Origin: Gnetum montanum | Lineage: Eukaryota > Streptophyta > Gnetopsida > Gnetales > Gnetaceae | DNA length: 64,000 nt | Assembly: GCA_015680685.1 (NCBI GenBank) | Contig: MNCI01002331.1 | Coordinates: 407,264-471,263 of the forward strand | Direction of reading: 5' to 3' | Part shown: positions 37,540 through 48,300 of the stretch, one piece after another | Layout: the number at the start of each line of letters is the position of its first letter | How positions within the stretch are numbered: position 1 is the first letter of the stretch | Program-made: the position numbers and the translations under genes | The notes under the pieces: model-generated | The model's input: the letters and a program-made list of their open reading frames with translations, nothing else | The model's database searches: none | Told to the model about the DNA's origin: nothing

Positions 37540-37640
37540 AACCTTTCTAAATGTATTACATAACCTTTCTAAACGTATTTCTATTTTTCAATGGATGTAA
37601 CCTTTCTAAATGTATTTGTATTTTTCAATGGATGTAACCT
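37540..37640. repeat. Tandem repeat upstream of the Helitron gene, 37-bp unit
   Basis: CCTTTCTAAA(C/T)GTATT units start near 37540, 37563, 37600 and 37637. The two middle units are nearly identical and both end TTTTTCAATGGATGTAA. They lie just before the Helitron start codon (minus strand), in the probable promoter. Confidence 0.8.
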
Positions 37641-37650
37641 TTCATAACAC

Positions 37651-37789
37651 GTCAGCGTTAGTCAGCTTTATGGACAAAGTTGACATTACCGAAATATGAC
37701 TGGTAATGGCCTCTTGGGAAAGTCAACATTAGTCAGCGTTATGGACAAAGTTGGCGTTACCGAAATATGACTGGTAATGGCCTCTCGGC
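37651..37789. repeat. 71-bp direct repeat upstream of the Helitron gene
   Basis: Two adjacent copies share the segment GACCGAAATATGACTGG-like core (ACCGAAATATGACTGGTAAT) and TATGGACAAAGTTG, and start at 37651 and 37722. They sit some 140-280 bases upstream of the Helitron ATG and could be promoter repeats. Confidence 0.8.
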
Positions 37790-38149
37790 CAAATCATAGG
37801 GAATGTTCTAATTGATTCAAATGTTTCATTTTTCATTACCTATCTACATTTTGATGGTGATTAGTGAACCATCTCATCAAATATCCTCTTAAGAGTCATT
37901 ATAGTTGCAATCTTACTAGATTGTAACTTTATCTTTCATGTGTTTCCATGCTCAAAGAATACATGTCCTTCCATAAGATTACATAAGTGATAATAGAATG
38001 TACTACTTGGAATCCCATGAATTGTATGTCAAGCCTTCTTATAAATCTTAACTTTAAATATTTTATTGTTTTTACAACATGATTATCATTGCAGTTACAT
38101 AATTCAATTTAAACTCATGCATAGTACATGAGCTTCACTCATTGGAGTT

Positions 38150-38289
38150 TGTTATCAACATCATTTACCAAGTCCTTCTAATATCATCCACTACAATACT
38201 TTACATACAGTCTTTATTGTCGTACCCAACTTGCGTTTAGGTACAAAGCTGCTCAAATAAAGATCCGTTCACTTGGGGACTCCTACTAC
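38150..38289 (-). repeat. Left part of an LTR split by element D
   Basis: The block GCTCAAATAAAGATCCGTTCACTTGGGGACTCC matches the LTR position that reads GCTTGAATAAAGATTCATAC in the copy at 61.9 kb. Sequence on the other side of element D continues the same LTR type. ACTAC at 38285-38289 is the left target duplication of D. The lower border is not resolved and 37790-38149 shows no clear identity. Confidence 0.5.
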
Positions 38290-40035
38290 TGAAACACCCT
38301 AAAAAACACGAGGTCATCTTGGCCTCACTAGGATCTTGTAGTCCGCACAACACGATGGTAGTTCATTGGGAGGAGAACGCTCTGAGTCCAGGTTGACCAG
38401 TTCGGCAAATTTTCTACTTTGAGCATGGAAAGGTTCTGTACCATCCTACCCGGCCACCAAAGTAGTCTAAATAGTCGACAGCCTACTTAGGAGAAGTGTG
38501 CAGAATCTGCGGTAGCATCCTAGGTGCACAAGAAATAGTTCAACAAGTTTTCTAAGTCACGAAGCCTGCTACGCTATGCTACGCTATGTAGCGTAGCAAG
38601 TTTCAGAAGACTGGCAGAACGAAGTGCCACGCTACGTGACATTACACAGTGTAGCGTGGCAATGACTTCACTACCCCACTCTCCTCTCCCAATTTTGAGT
38701 TCTGTGGTGATGTCCATTTGTTAAGAAGCGGTGGACTATGTCTGCTGCTACGCTACGCTGAGCTACATGGCACAGCAAGGCATGGCAATCCTGCAGAAGG
38801 GACAAAAGGTAGTTTGAAAGACGAAGTCGACAAAGTTCACAAAACTTGCATCGTAGGAGAGTGGTTTGTAAATCAGCAAAACTCTTGCGATTAAGGTAGT
38901 TGCTACGCTATGCTATGCTACGTAGTGTAGCACAGTGTAGCAACCATGTAAAAAATAGCAGAACACATGGAAAAGTACTGCGCTATGCCAAGCATGCTAT
39001 GTCACAAAGCACAGCAAGGCAAAGAGGTGGTTGCACGACATCAATGCACTCCACCTAATCAGACCGTTGGCACACATGTCCAGGTATTGACGGTGCAATT
39101 ACGGCAGGGTAGATCGCAGTTATTGCATGGTAGATTCGCATCACAATGGTCTTGTAGGCTGAATGGTCACAAATGACTCAAGTAGCACCAGTAAGAAAAC
39201 ATAGGCCTATGACACATAGCATTAAAAATCACTTTTTTCTTACCTTCAGCCCTATAAATATCTTGGCAAACAGCATGCAAAGATCCCCCGCTCCTAAGAG
39301 GATTTCCTTTTACAAAAAAGAAAGAAAAAGAAGAAGTTGGTAACTTTAAAAGAGTTCGCATCTTTCTGAAAGCAAGCAGCTTCCAAGTAGTGGGGACTTT
39401 GTTTTTGGAATCCTGAAACAAAAACTTCCTCTCTAGTCAGCATTGTAATAATCAAATTCTTTGCTCAAATACTAGAGACGGAGAGTCACTTCCGGCTAGA
39501 TCCCCATCTCCATTCTACCACCTTGGTAGAGCCCTGCATTGTCTGTATGTGAAGACCATGTCCGAGCGCATAGCTCTTTCCCTTCTCCAGCACACCTTAG
39601 TTGCTCTCGGGATCTCTACACCCTGTCACACTGTGCAGCCGATTGTATTCATCCTGACTGGAGGAGTTTGTAGCTTTGGATGCGGTGCATGTTTCTAACC
39701 ATATTCTACTTTAACCCCTATTTTCTGCATCGTTTCTTCACATTATTTCCTATTTTTTTCACCTTTAAGCATTATTTCATATTACTATTGCACTTTCACA
39801 GTTTTTCTCCTACTTTAATTACCCGTAAGCATTACTTTGCATTCTGCATTATTTATGTTGCAAAAGGCTATATCAATGCCAACGTAAGTCCCTGTCTGAT
39901 CGACTAGACTGTTCAGGGCACCCTGTGTTCGCACACACCCAGAACCGCCCTCCTGTAGATATGGGGTTGGAACTGTCGCATCCGCTGACCCCTCGACGCT
40001 TTTTTTTCCAGGCACCAATGTTTTTGGTCATTACA
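38290..40035 (+). repeat. 5' LTR of element D
   Basis: It matches the 3' LTR end to end. It is rich in the short motif GCTACGCTA and its inverse TAGCGTAGC at 38568-38660, 38745-38765 and 38895-38945. TATAAATA at 39253 is the probable TATA box. A pyrimidine-rich U5 ends in CCAG...CATTACA. Confidence 0.95.
39253..39260 (+). promoter_or_regulatory. TATA box of the element D LTR
   Basis: TATAAATA in the context AGCCCTATAAATATCTTGGC. The 3' LTR keeps the identical box near 55876. About 1 kb of GCTACGCTA-rich U3 lies upstream, so this is the likely start of element transcripts. Confidence 0.65.
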
Positions 40036-40904
40036 GTTTTCTAGTGCTAGAAGGAGGGCCTTCTTGGTGCCTTTTTCATGTGTCATAGTGGTTTTGTGAG
40101 CCTTCTACACCCTGATACACACGAGCATAAATGCAACACCCTTTTGCGGTTGTTTGCACCCTGTGCGGTGCAGATCGGTCGCCTCGACGGTCCCCCCAGG
40201 ATCCTGTAAGACATAAAGCCTGCCTGATTGCTAGCTAGCTTGCCCGACCTACTGTCATTTTGCATGCGTTCTAAACCTCGTCCTATGCAGTACAGACCGG
40301 TCACCTCGACGGTCCCTCCAGGATCCTACAAGACATAAAGCCTATCTGGTCTCTAGTTAATCTGCTCATCTTATGGTAGTCTCGTACGCCTTCCACACCC
40401 TAGCTTTCATTAGTGTAGAATTGATACCCATCTGTGGTTGTCTACGCATTGAATGGTGTAGATTGGTTGCCTCGAAGGTTCCTCTGGAACCGTATGAGAC
40501 AATAAGCCTTCCGATGGTGATTTAACTTGCCCTTCCTTTCTACAGTAGTCCTGCAAGTGTTCTACACCCTAAACAGTGCAGGTGAAAATGTGACACCCTT
40601 GGAGGTTGTTTACACCTTGTGTGATGTAGATCGGTCTCCTTGACGGTCCCTCCAGGATTTGATGGGACATAAAAGCCTTCTCAATCGTTTGTCAACTGAA
40701 CTTGCCTTGCAGTACTCTTGCACGTGCTCTATACCTCATTGCGCACAAGCATAGATGTGACACCCTCTATGGTTGTTTACGCTTTGTGTGGTACAGATCG
40801 ATTGTCACGACGATTCCCCGGGAATCCAGCAAGACATAAAGCCACCCTTTTGTCGCTTTCTCCTTCTATTCTGTTACATTCTTTGCATAATCACTTGCTT
40901 AGCA
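40036..40904 (+). repeat. Leader tandem repeat of element D, 167-bp period
   Basis: Five copies of a unit with the core AGATCGGTCGCCTCGACGGTCC and the following (A/G)AGACATAAAGCC start at 40172, 40294, 40460, 40628 and 40795. Spacing is 122, 166, 168 and 167 bases. The first unit is shortened. A primer binding site should sit just inside the LTR, where TAGTGCTAGAAGGAGGG occurs, but I cannot match it to a tRNA. Confidence 0.85.
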
Positions 40905-43190
40905 ATGGCTTCTACCACCATCGCTAGGGACAGCTTCAACACAAAAGTGCCCTTCGCGGTCCAAGGCACTACTGGTGCCAAAAAATAGCTGAATCCAAAG
41001 CAGGAAGCACGCCGGTCCCTCAGAATCCAAAACTGAGGACCTGAGGGGCTGACCTAGCAACACGAGCATTATAGTTTCCTTTGTGTGCAAAATTGCAAGC
41101 TAATCTGCCCTTGGATTTACACGAACTCAAAGAAAAACATGGCTTTGAGTTCGCTTACTACAACAAGGAGGAATTCGTTCCTACCCCAGGCATCTCCTTG
41201 CCTTTAATACAGGTGTACCAAAGGCTTCTAGATCAACTAATCTAGTTGACCAGGCTTAGGGAGCAACAAGACATAGTATCCAACCAAGATGACACCTTTC
41301 AAGATGGGTAGGAGAAACTCGATTCCCAATCCGAAGAAGGAGGTTAGGTCAACCCCGTTCCTGTCCCGTCTACCCAGTCCTTCTGGGCCAACCCGTTGTC
41401 TATCACCACCCCCTTTATCGTTGCACCTATGCTTCAGCAGCCTACAATCGGAACTACAATGGGTAGCCATGCTACATTCCCAGCGCATCATCACCTCCAT
41501 TCCCTAGTTGCCCACGCAGCAATTGTACAGCCGCAAGCCATTTATCAGCACGCTCCTGCAGTGCACAACACACCTATTATGGCTACTCTACTACATGTCC
41601 ATACAGTACCTACTTCGCAACCACACATAACTCCTATGTCGATTCCTACCTACACATCAGTTCTGCCCACTGTGGCGAGCCCAGGTCCACCCACGTGGTG
41701 GACCCCGTTCGCTTCTTCGTCCATTCTACAACTGACGCAAATGTCTCACTATGTTTTCCCTCAGGCCTATCTGACCTTGCAAACAATATATCCTGGCATG
41801 GGACCATGGTCTGTCCCACCGGTAATCCAAATGGCCTATCTGGCGACCTAGCCCGCTATTACCGCTCCAACAATACCACCCACCAGATGGTGGATAATGC
41901 AAATAACACCTTTAGCAGGGGTAGTCCCAATGGCACCCTCGATGGGCCGAATAGCCACTGCCACCATACCACATGTAGGAGTCGCCTTTGCAGCCCCTCA
42001 ACTGTCTGTGACGCCATCGGGTCTAGACCAAGCATTTCAGCTCATCTAGACCCTAATTGAGGAAGTAAAATACCTCAAGGTTGTTGGGTCCGATACGATA
42101 CAAGTCATGGACTTCTATCAAGATGACCCCATCAACCTTGCAATCCCTGCTTTGATATTACCACCCAGGATGTTCCTCCTGCACTTCATGAAGTATGATG
42201 GGGAAGGGGATCCCAACACCCATCTTGTCACTTTCCGATTGGAGTCTTTGCTATTACAACAGTGGCTGCATACGATCATTTGTGTCTTTGCCATGTCCCT
42301 AGCTGGGAAAGCTCTAGATTGGTACCGCGCATTGCCACGTTCATCCATTTCGACTTTGGAAGAACTGTTGACCTAGTTTGTGACACGCTTCAAATATAAT
42401 TTGAAGCCAAAAACCACATTGGGTCAACTAATGGGCATGAAACAAGACCCGTTTGAACCAGTTGAAAAATTCATTCAATGTTGGAGCACAACACTTAACA
42501 AAATCCATGAGCCCATCGCAGAGGTTCACTTGTTAGCCATCTTTAAGGGTGCGATGAATGACTTCATCAATTCTAAACTATATTACCTCATCCCATGGTC
42601 ACTTAGCCAAGCTTTTGCTCAAAAGAAAAGCATACAAGATGTGGCTAAGGCAAGCAAATACCTGGCCTATATCACTTACAAGAATAGTTTCACAAAAAAG
42701 AACAAGGGTAAGGCCCCAACAACCATGGTGGCTGCTGTGGCAACTAAGGCCAAGCCCAAACATAGCAATAATGGAAGCAAGAATAACAAGAAACCGTTCA
42801 TGCCTGCGGCTGGTTCTGTGCCCAAACCAGGCCAAGTACCATAACCTGCCGCACCTGCACCCAAGACATCTGCATATACTAAACCCAACTTCGAGTGCAA
42901 AGATCGTTCAAAATACACTCCACTGCCTCTCAAGCCTTCAAAATTCTTGAAGCAATTGTTGGCAGCCAGGTACATTCAACACAAGCAGATGTCGGAGGAA
43001 GCAAACACGAGGCATCGACATTATTGCGAGCTCCTTAGGAATCCCTCTTTGACCCTGCCCAATGAGCCCCCGGTTCCTAGGGGTTTCAGGCTAGATAGGT
43101 TTTGTGACTACCACCAACTATGTGGTCACACCATGGATTATTGTCTGTCATTGCAGGATGACATCTAAAGATTAATTGACCTGGGAAAAC
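40905..43190 (+). pseudogene. Gag of element D
   Basis: Starts at ATG 40905 (MASTTIARDSFNTKVPF...). The first part is broken by frameshifts and has a Pro/Thr/Ala-rich stretch at 41396-41851. The gag core is at 42107-42560: LHFMKYDGEGDPNTHLVTF, FAMSLAGKALDWYRALP, FKYNLKPKTTLGQL and EKFIQCWSTTLNKI. The frame has a TAG at 42376 where Gln is expected. A Lys/Asn-rich basic part follows (42680-42840). CDYHQLCGHTMDYC near 43110 is the zinc knuckle of Tat-type gag. Gag would package the element RNA. Stops after PGQVP and LQDDI sit where CAA is expected. Confidence 0.85.
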
Positions 43191-43864
43191 TGATACTGGA
43201 TGAAAGTAACCTAGTACGTCCCGAAAATCAATCTATGTATGTCTATATAGACCCCCTCAACACCAGTAATGTCGGTTACGTAATCAACACCATAGGTATT
43301 GACAATGATCTCATGCCACCCTTCCAGCCGTTTGTGATTTGTGTGCCTCAGCGTAATGTGCCAATACCACCCATGGTTGGTCTATGTTCGCAGCTGCCCT
43401 TTATCTTGAAAGTCCCATCGCGGGCATCTACCTCTGCACTGCTTTTTGGCAAGGCGATGTGCCCTCGCCAATCGCCACCTCTATCTCGATTCATCATCAG
43501 GGGGCCAACGTCTTCAACAACCCCCACCCCGTGCAACAACATTACGCAACCTCCTCGCCCCACCAGGCGAGAAGTTTACTTGGTGGACGAGGCGTCAAAG
43601 GGGAATACCGTCAAAAGTATCTCCAAGCCTACGCCTCCACCCCTTGTGTTTGCACCTTCGTCACCAAAGATGAAGGTCGATACGACTGCACAACCTACAT
43701 CACTTGACCAACAAATATCTAAGCCTAGGTCAGAAGTTGTCTCTCCTCGAGAGATTCATCTTTTAGGACAAATCGAGGAGGAGGAAGGTGTCAAACACAC
43801 GGGCGCCCAAGACTTCTTGAACACCCTCACCCAGGTTGGGCAAGCCCTAAGGTAGACAAATGCC
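43191..43864 (+). pseudogene. Gag-protease linker of element D
   Basis: An open frame of 206 codons (43235-43855) has a Pro/Ser/Thr-rich, low-complexity middle with APSSPKMKVDTTAQPTSL, then DFLNTLTQVGQALRQ-like sequence ending at a TAG. It joins in frame to the protease frame, so it is part of the polyprotein. It is a disordered linker with no known domain. Confidence 0.65.
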
Positions 43865-44722
43865 ATGTTAAGCTTGTATGACTTGGTCATGACATCTGTA
43901 CCCCACCGCAAGGCTCTAGTCCACATGTTAACAGTGATTCTAGTCAACGAAAACATGCCGGCAGAAGAGAAAGCGATACACTCGATCATTCTCCCCTCTG
44001 TACCCACAGAGTCTGTAGTACCTCAATTGACTTTTAGCAGCAATGCCATTAAAGAAGATCCCGAAGGGGGACAAGTGACTATGGTGCCTCTCTTCATCAC
44101 AATTTAGGTCGGCCAACATCGGATCCGAAGGGTACACGTAGATGATGGGGCTGCCACAAATGTCATTTCCTTCCCTATCGTCGATGAGTTGGGATTGGTC
44201 GACCAGATCAAACCAACGGCAACGTCGTGTCTACGATCCTTCAACAGGGCGCGCATCCTGGTGAAGGGCACAATTCACATAATCTTCGTAGCAAGGGACC
44301 AATTCCCCACAGACGTCGTGTTCGTCGTGGTCGAAGAAATGCCCAGGTTTAACCTGATCTTGGAAAGATCATGGTTAGCACAACTTGGGGCTATCTCCTC
44401 ACCTATACACCATGAAATCCACTTACCATACGCAGGCAAGGAGGTGGTAATCCATGGCAACGAGGTAGTAACACAAGCAATTAGCAATGTAGGCATGGAA
44501 CAGGGTTCAAAAGTTATAGCCTCTGAAGATGAAGCACTTGTCCATGCATGCATTAATCATATAGCAAAGGGATTGGTCCAACGAGCTAATCATCAAATCA
44601 AAAGTGCATGGTGTGAATTGCCCTTCCAAGTGAAGGATAGTGTGATGAGCGGGGCCCAAGTGAAATGCCTCAACCCTACGTTCCGATCAACCCACGAAAG
44701 GTTAAGAGGCAGCTATGCATAG
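43865..44722 (+). pseudogene. Aspartic protease of element D
   Basis: The frame continues from the linker. RRVHVDDGAATNVISFPIVD near 44130-44190 stands where the family has (V/I)D(S/T)G(S/A)xx(N/D)V. The catalytic triplet reads DDG rather than D(S/T)G. Further on, LILERSWLAQLGAISSPIHH matches ILGRPWLxxxxAxPSxxH. A TAG in FITI(TAG)VGQH sits at a Gln position. The protease would cut Gag-Pol. A weak splice-donor-like AAAG|GTTAAG lies at about 44700. Confidence 0.8.
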
Positions 44723-45300
44723 CTTAGCAACCTTGCGACCTCTCACCTAGTTGCTATCCCTGCATATTCGTCATTTCCTTCTCTCGTCAATATGTCATCC
44801 TTTCGGCTTGCTACGCTAATAGCCGGAAATGGCCCAAAACCAGCAAAGGCTTGAAATAGCCCAAAACTAGCATACAAGAGCATGAAAACTTTACACAATG
44901 CATAAATTAATACAAAACCAGTCTCCTTGCTAAAATTTTCCATTTCATTCAAAATTTTCTCCCATTGGAAATTTTCATAAAATTTTCAAAGTCTTTAAAA
45001 AGGAAAAAGAGAGAGAGGAGTCCCATGTTGTCATGGGTTATCTCCATTCGCATTGCCTTCACTGATTGCCTCTGCTTCATCCACTTGTGTATCGCCTCCT
45101 CGTGTGTTGCCCCTCACCGACTCTTCATTTCCTCCCTCCATGGGCCTCACATCTTCATTGAGGGCATGTACCCCAAGAGTAGAGTAGTCAGCTGGGGCAA
45201 CAAATGTGGTAAACGCTAACTATAGCATGACATTAAAGTGATTAACCTGAGGAGAGCCTGCGTCAGTCTTAAGAGGTATCTGATCTAGACCGAGCCTGAG
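44723..45300 (+). other. Spacer after protease, with two copies of a ~30-bp motif
   Basis: GGAAATGGCCCAAAACCAGCA (about 44825) and GAAATAGCCCAAAACTAGCA (about 44852) are close repeats. They resemble the (G)TCCG...GACC(T/C)(T/A)AAAC motif found upstream of RT and downstream of integrase. TGCTACGCTA just before them is an LTR-type motif. No coding sequence on the plus strand. Confidence 0.6.
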
Positions 45301-48300
45301 TCAGCGCTTAATCTCCTCTATTGAAATGTCTATCCAATGCCTGTCACTAGGCTTAGCATTCGCGGTGGCAACCTTCTCCCTTTCCAAGGTCATCCACTTT
45401 AGAGGTTCCTGGGAAAAGGATATGGTTGTAGCCTCACCTGTAGGAAGGTTCACCATCAGGTCAAGAGACTCTGTGAACTTCACCTACTCTTTAAACTTGG
45501 CATAGGCCTTAGAAGCGCCAATGGCCCTCATGAACGTTTTGTACGAGAATGCATCCACAGTAGCATCTTTATACAATCTTCGATGGGTTTCATTTTCTAG
45601 CTTGTATGTATATTTATGATCCCTCTGGGATTTCCCCCATTCGAAGATCTTAGTGTTGATGTCTTTCATATCCTGGCACTTCTGGGTTAGCAAGTCCATC
45701 TGCATATGCTGTTCAATTATTTTGCAAGTGGACTCTACATTTTGATGAACAACAATCCAAAACCTGGTGTGGTCGTCCACAGCCCTCTGCAAATCAACAG
45801 GGTCAGGGTTACGGTTTATGAGGAAATTGATCCTTGACTTGAGGTTTTCCACCTCAGTGACCAGTTCGGTCTCTCTTTGATCGCCCCTTTGAGCCCACTT
45901 CCACAGGTATTCGTTGGTGCATTTGCACTCCCACAGAGAGCACGCCGAGTGCAAGATGCATTCGTAAGCCTCGTCAAACGTACAATGAGACACCTTAGTC
46001 ACATTGCGGGAAAGTGTAGGCACCGCGTCAGCCTCCATAGGTCACGCCAGATCCCAGTTAAGCCGAGAGGCTATCCAAAGCTCATAAAGTGTAGTAAACA
46101 CGTTAGATTAACATAATCAATAAGCTTGGAAATTGCAACGTAGCAACATGAGGGCTGTTAACACTCCTACTTACCCGCACGGGGATCCACCTACTAAAGG
46201 TGTTTGATCATGTCATCAACAAGTCCCTGAACAAACACAAATTTGTCAGGGACTTCAGCCCAGGACTCTGTACGTGGTGGAGGAGGCCCCGAAGCATCAG
46301 CAGTAGCACCTATTACATGACTAAACATGTTAGCAATGGCCAAAATGAACTACAGTAAGACACACACAAAGCCTAGCTCACAAGCATCCTGCTGCGGTCT
46401 TTCTTCTAGCCGATGCAACACAATAGCGGTAGGCTCGACAAAAGGCCTAGCCAAGTCCATGAAAGTCCCTACCTCATGCGCTGGTGCCTTCCCTTTCAGG
46501 AGGGCAGTGTCTTTCTTATTTTGGGGAGGTACCTCTTCGTTAGGAAGAGGATCCCTAATGACAAGAGTCCCTGCCCTGGAGACAAGCAATCCATTATTCC
46601 TAATCAGGGCCCTTTCTTCCAAAGCTGGGGCTCCCATTTCCTTATTTGTTGCCCTCGTGCTGAGGGCCGATACTCCTTCATCACCTTCTTCTTCGTCTTC
46701 TTCTTCTTTTACCCACAAAAGGGATACATTCGTCAAATCGAAACGAGCTAACTCAAAATAGATGCTATGCTATGACACATTAACTAACGAAGCATGAAGT
46801 AAAAGGCAATAACAAAAAAAACTAAATGTTATATAGTGCTCACCAATAGGGGGTTTCGTTCACTGCAACTTGAACTGTAGTCTTTGTCCCTCCTCTTTGT
46901 GAAGGATTTCCCTGGTTGGGGGAGGTCTCTTTCTTTGCAGCCCCACAGGCACGGTCTCAGCTATAAGATGCTCACCCTGTGTCATGCTACCGATTATGGT
47001 AGGGGGGTCTCCCCTACACTGTCTTGGCTGCAAGTGCTACAAACTGCCAGACCTTTAGTCATCACAGATAATGACTCCCCCACTACTTCCAGGGGGTCTT
47101 GGGCTTGCATAGTCCGAAGGACCTACCAAATCCATGGTTTAGGAATCTGGTCACGATCTAGCTCAGTCCAGACTCCATCTTCCTAGACCACCAAGAACTC
47201 TGCGAAGTGCTTTAAGCATCCTATGTAGAAAGCATAATGTATGTTAGAGTGGGACTCCGTTGGCTCATGGAGTCCCAAAATCTCAGCCTGCAAACCATTA
47301 CATAGGAATTCGGCCTAGTTGTAATGGGCCCCTTCCTCCATGACTTTCCACATGACCTAGACTACTCAAGCCCCAGGACCTTCCCTTGGGTAAGCAATTG
47401 AGGAAATGTGCGGGCACGAAAGACCGGGTATATCTCCATAGCAGGACCTTCATTGAGTTTGTTCATAGGAAACCCCTTTTGCTCCTTGGTGAGCCACAAC
47501 CACTCCTCGATGTGCTACTTCTGAAGGGTCAACTCCTGCTTTCCTTTTGACATCACATCGGTGCCATCAATAGGAACACCAAACAAATCGGCAAACAGCT
47601 GGTCATTGATGTCAATGACCACCCGCACACCCCCGCACATACGTACGAAAATAGTTTGCCTGCCAAGAGAAGGAGTTGACCAAAGGAGCCATGAACAAAT
47701 CCATAAGCCCAGCCATTCAGATTTTCTTGAGCAAGGGGCCATGAGCCCCTCATTCTAACCAACTCTGGCTCGCCGCTACTTCACCATATTTGAAGTAAAT
47801 GTTTCCTCCTTGCCTCTTGGAAGTTACCACCATCACCTCATCAGGCTTCCTCACTCCTGCAGCAATAATCACAAAATGTGCTTAGCATAACGAACCATGA
47901 AAATTCTTGAACACGTGACACCCACCTGTTAACTCACCAGGTCTATACGGTGAAGGGAATAGCAGGAGCTCAGCTGCCAAGACCTCTTCAAGCATGACCG
48001 ACTTGAAGGGCTCTCTCCACTCCTTGTCTAGCCAACCCTTCACCCTACAATGACTGTAGAGAGAGGTGAGCATGGGTAGATAGGAACAGTAGCCCTCCTT
48101 GCAATGAGCAATCATGCTCGCCTGGAAGCTCTTGGCGGAGGCAAATTCCTGAAGGGCTAGCTACATTGCAGCCAACTCACCCAGTGGGTCATGAACCCCG
48201 TCATCATCAATATAGAACCTAGTGATAAGTGCACACTATTAGAACATAGTAAAGAATAGCCAACGTTGCACAACCAAGTGAAGTAAAAACACGAAACTCA

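Noticed and set aside
40100-40860. CRISPR-like array
   Set aside because: Units are 167 bp with similar spacers throughout, within a retrotransposon leader. There are no short identical repeats with unique spacers.
45484-46038. 184-codon minus-strand ORF as a stand-alone gene
   Set aside because: Its frame extends upstream through a TGA to a splice acceptor in phase with the previous exon, and downstream through a TAG to 45301. It is an exon of the larger antisense gene.
46327-46761. 144-codon plus-strand ORF
   Set aside because: It lies opposite exon 6 of the antisense gene. The minus-strand frame has splice borders in matching phase and an acidic protein pattern, whereas the plus-strand frame has no context.
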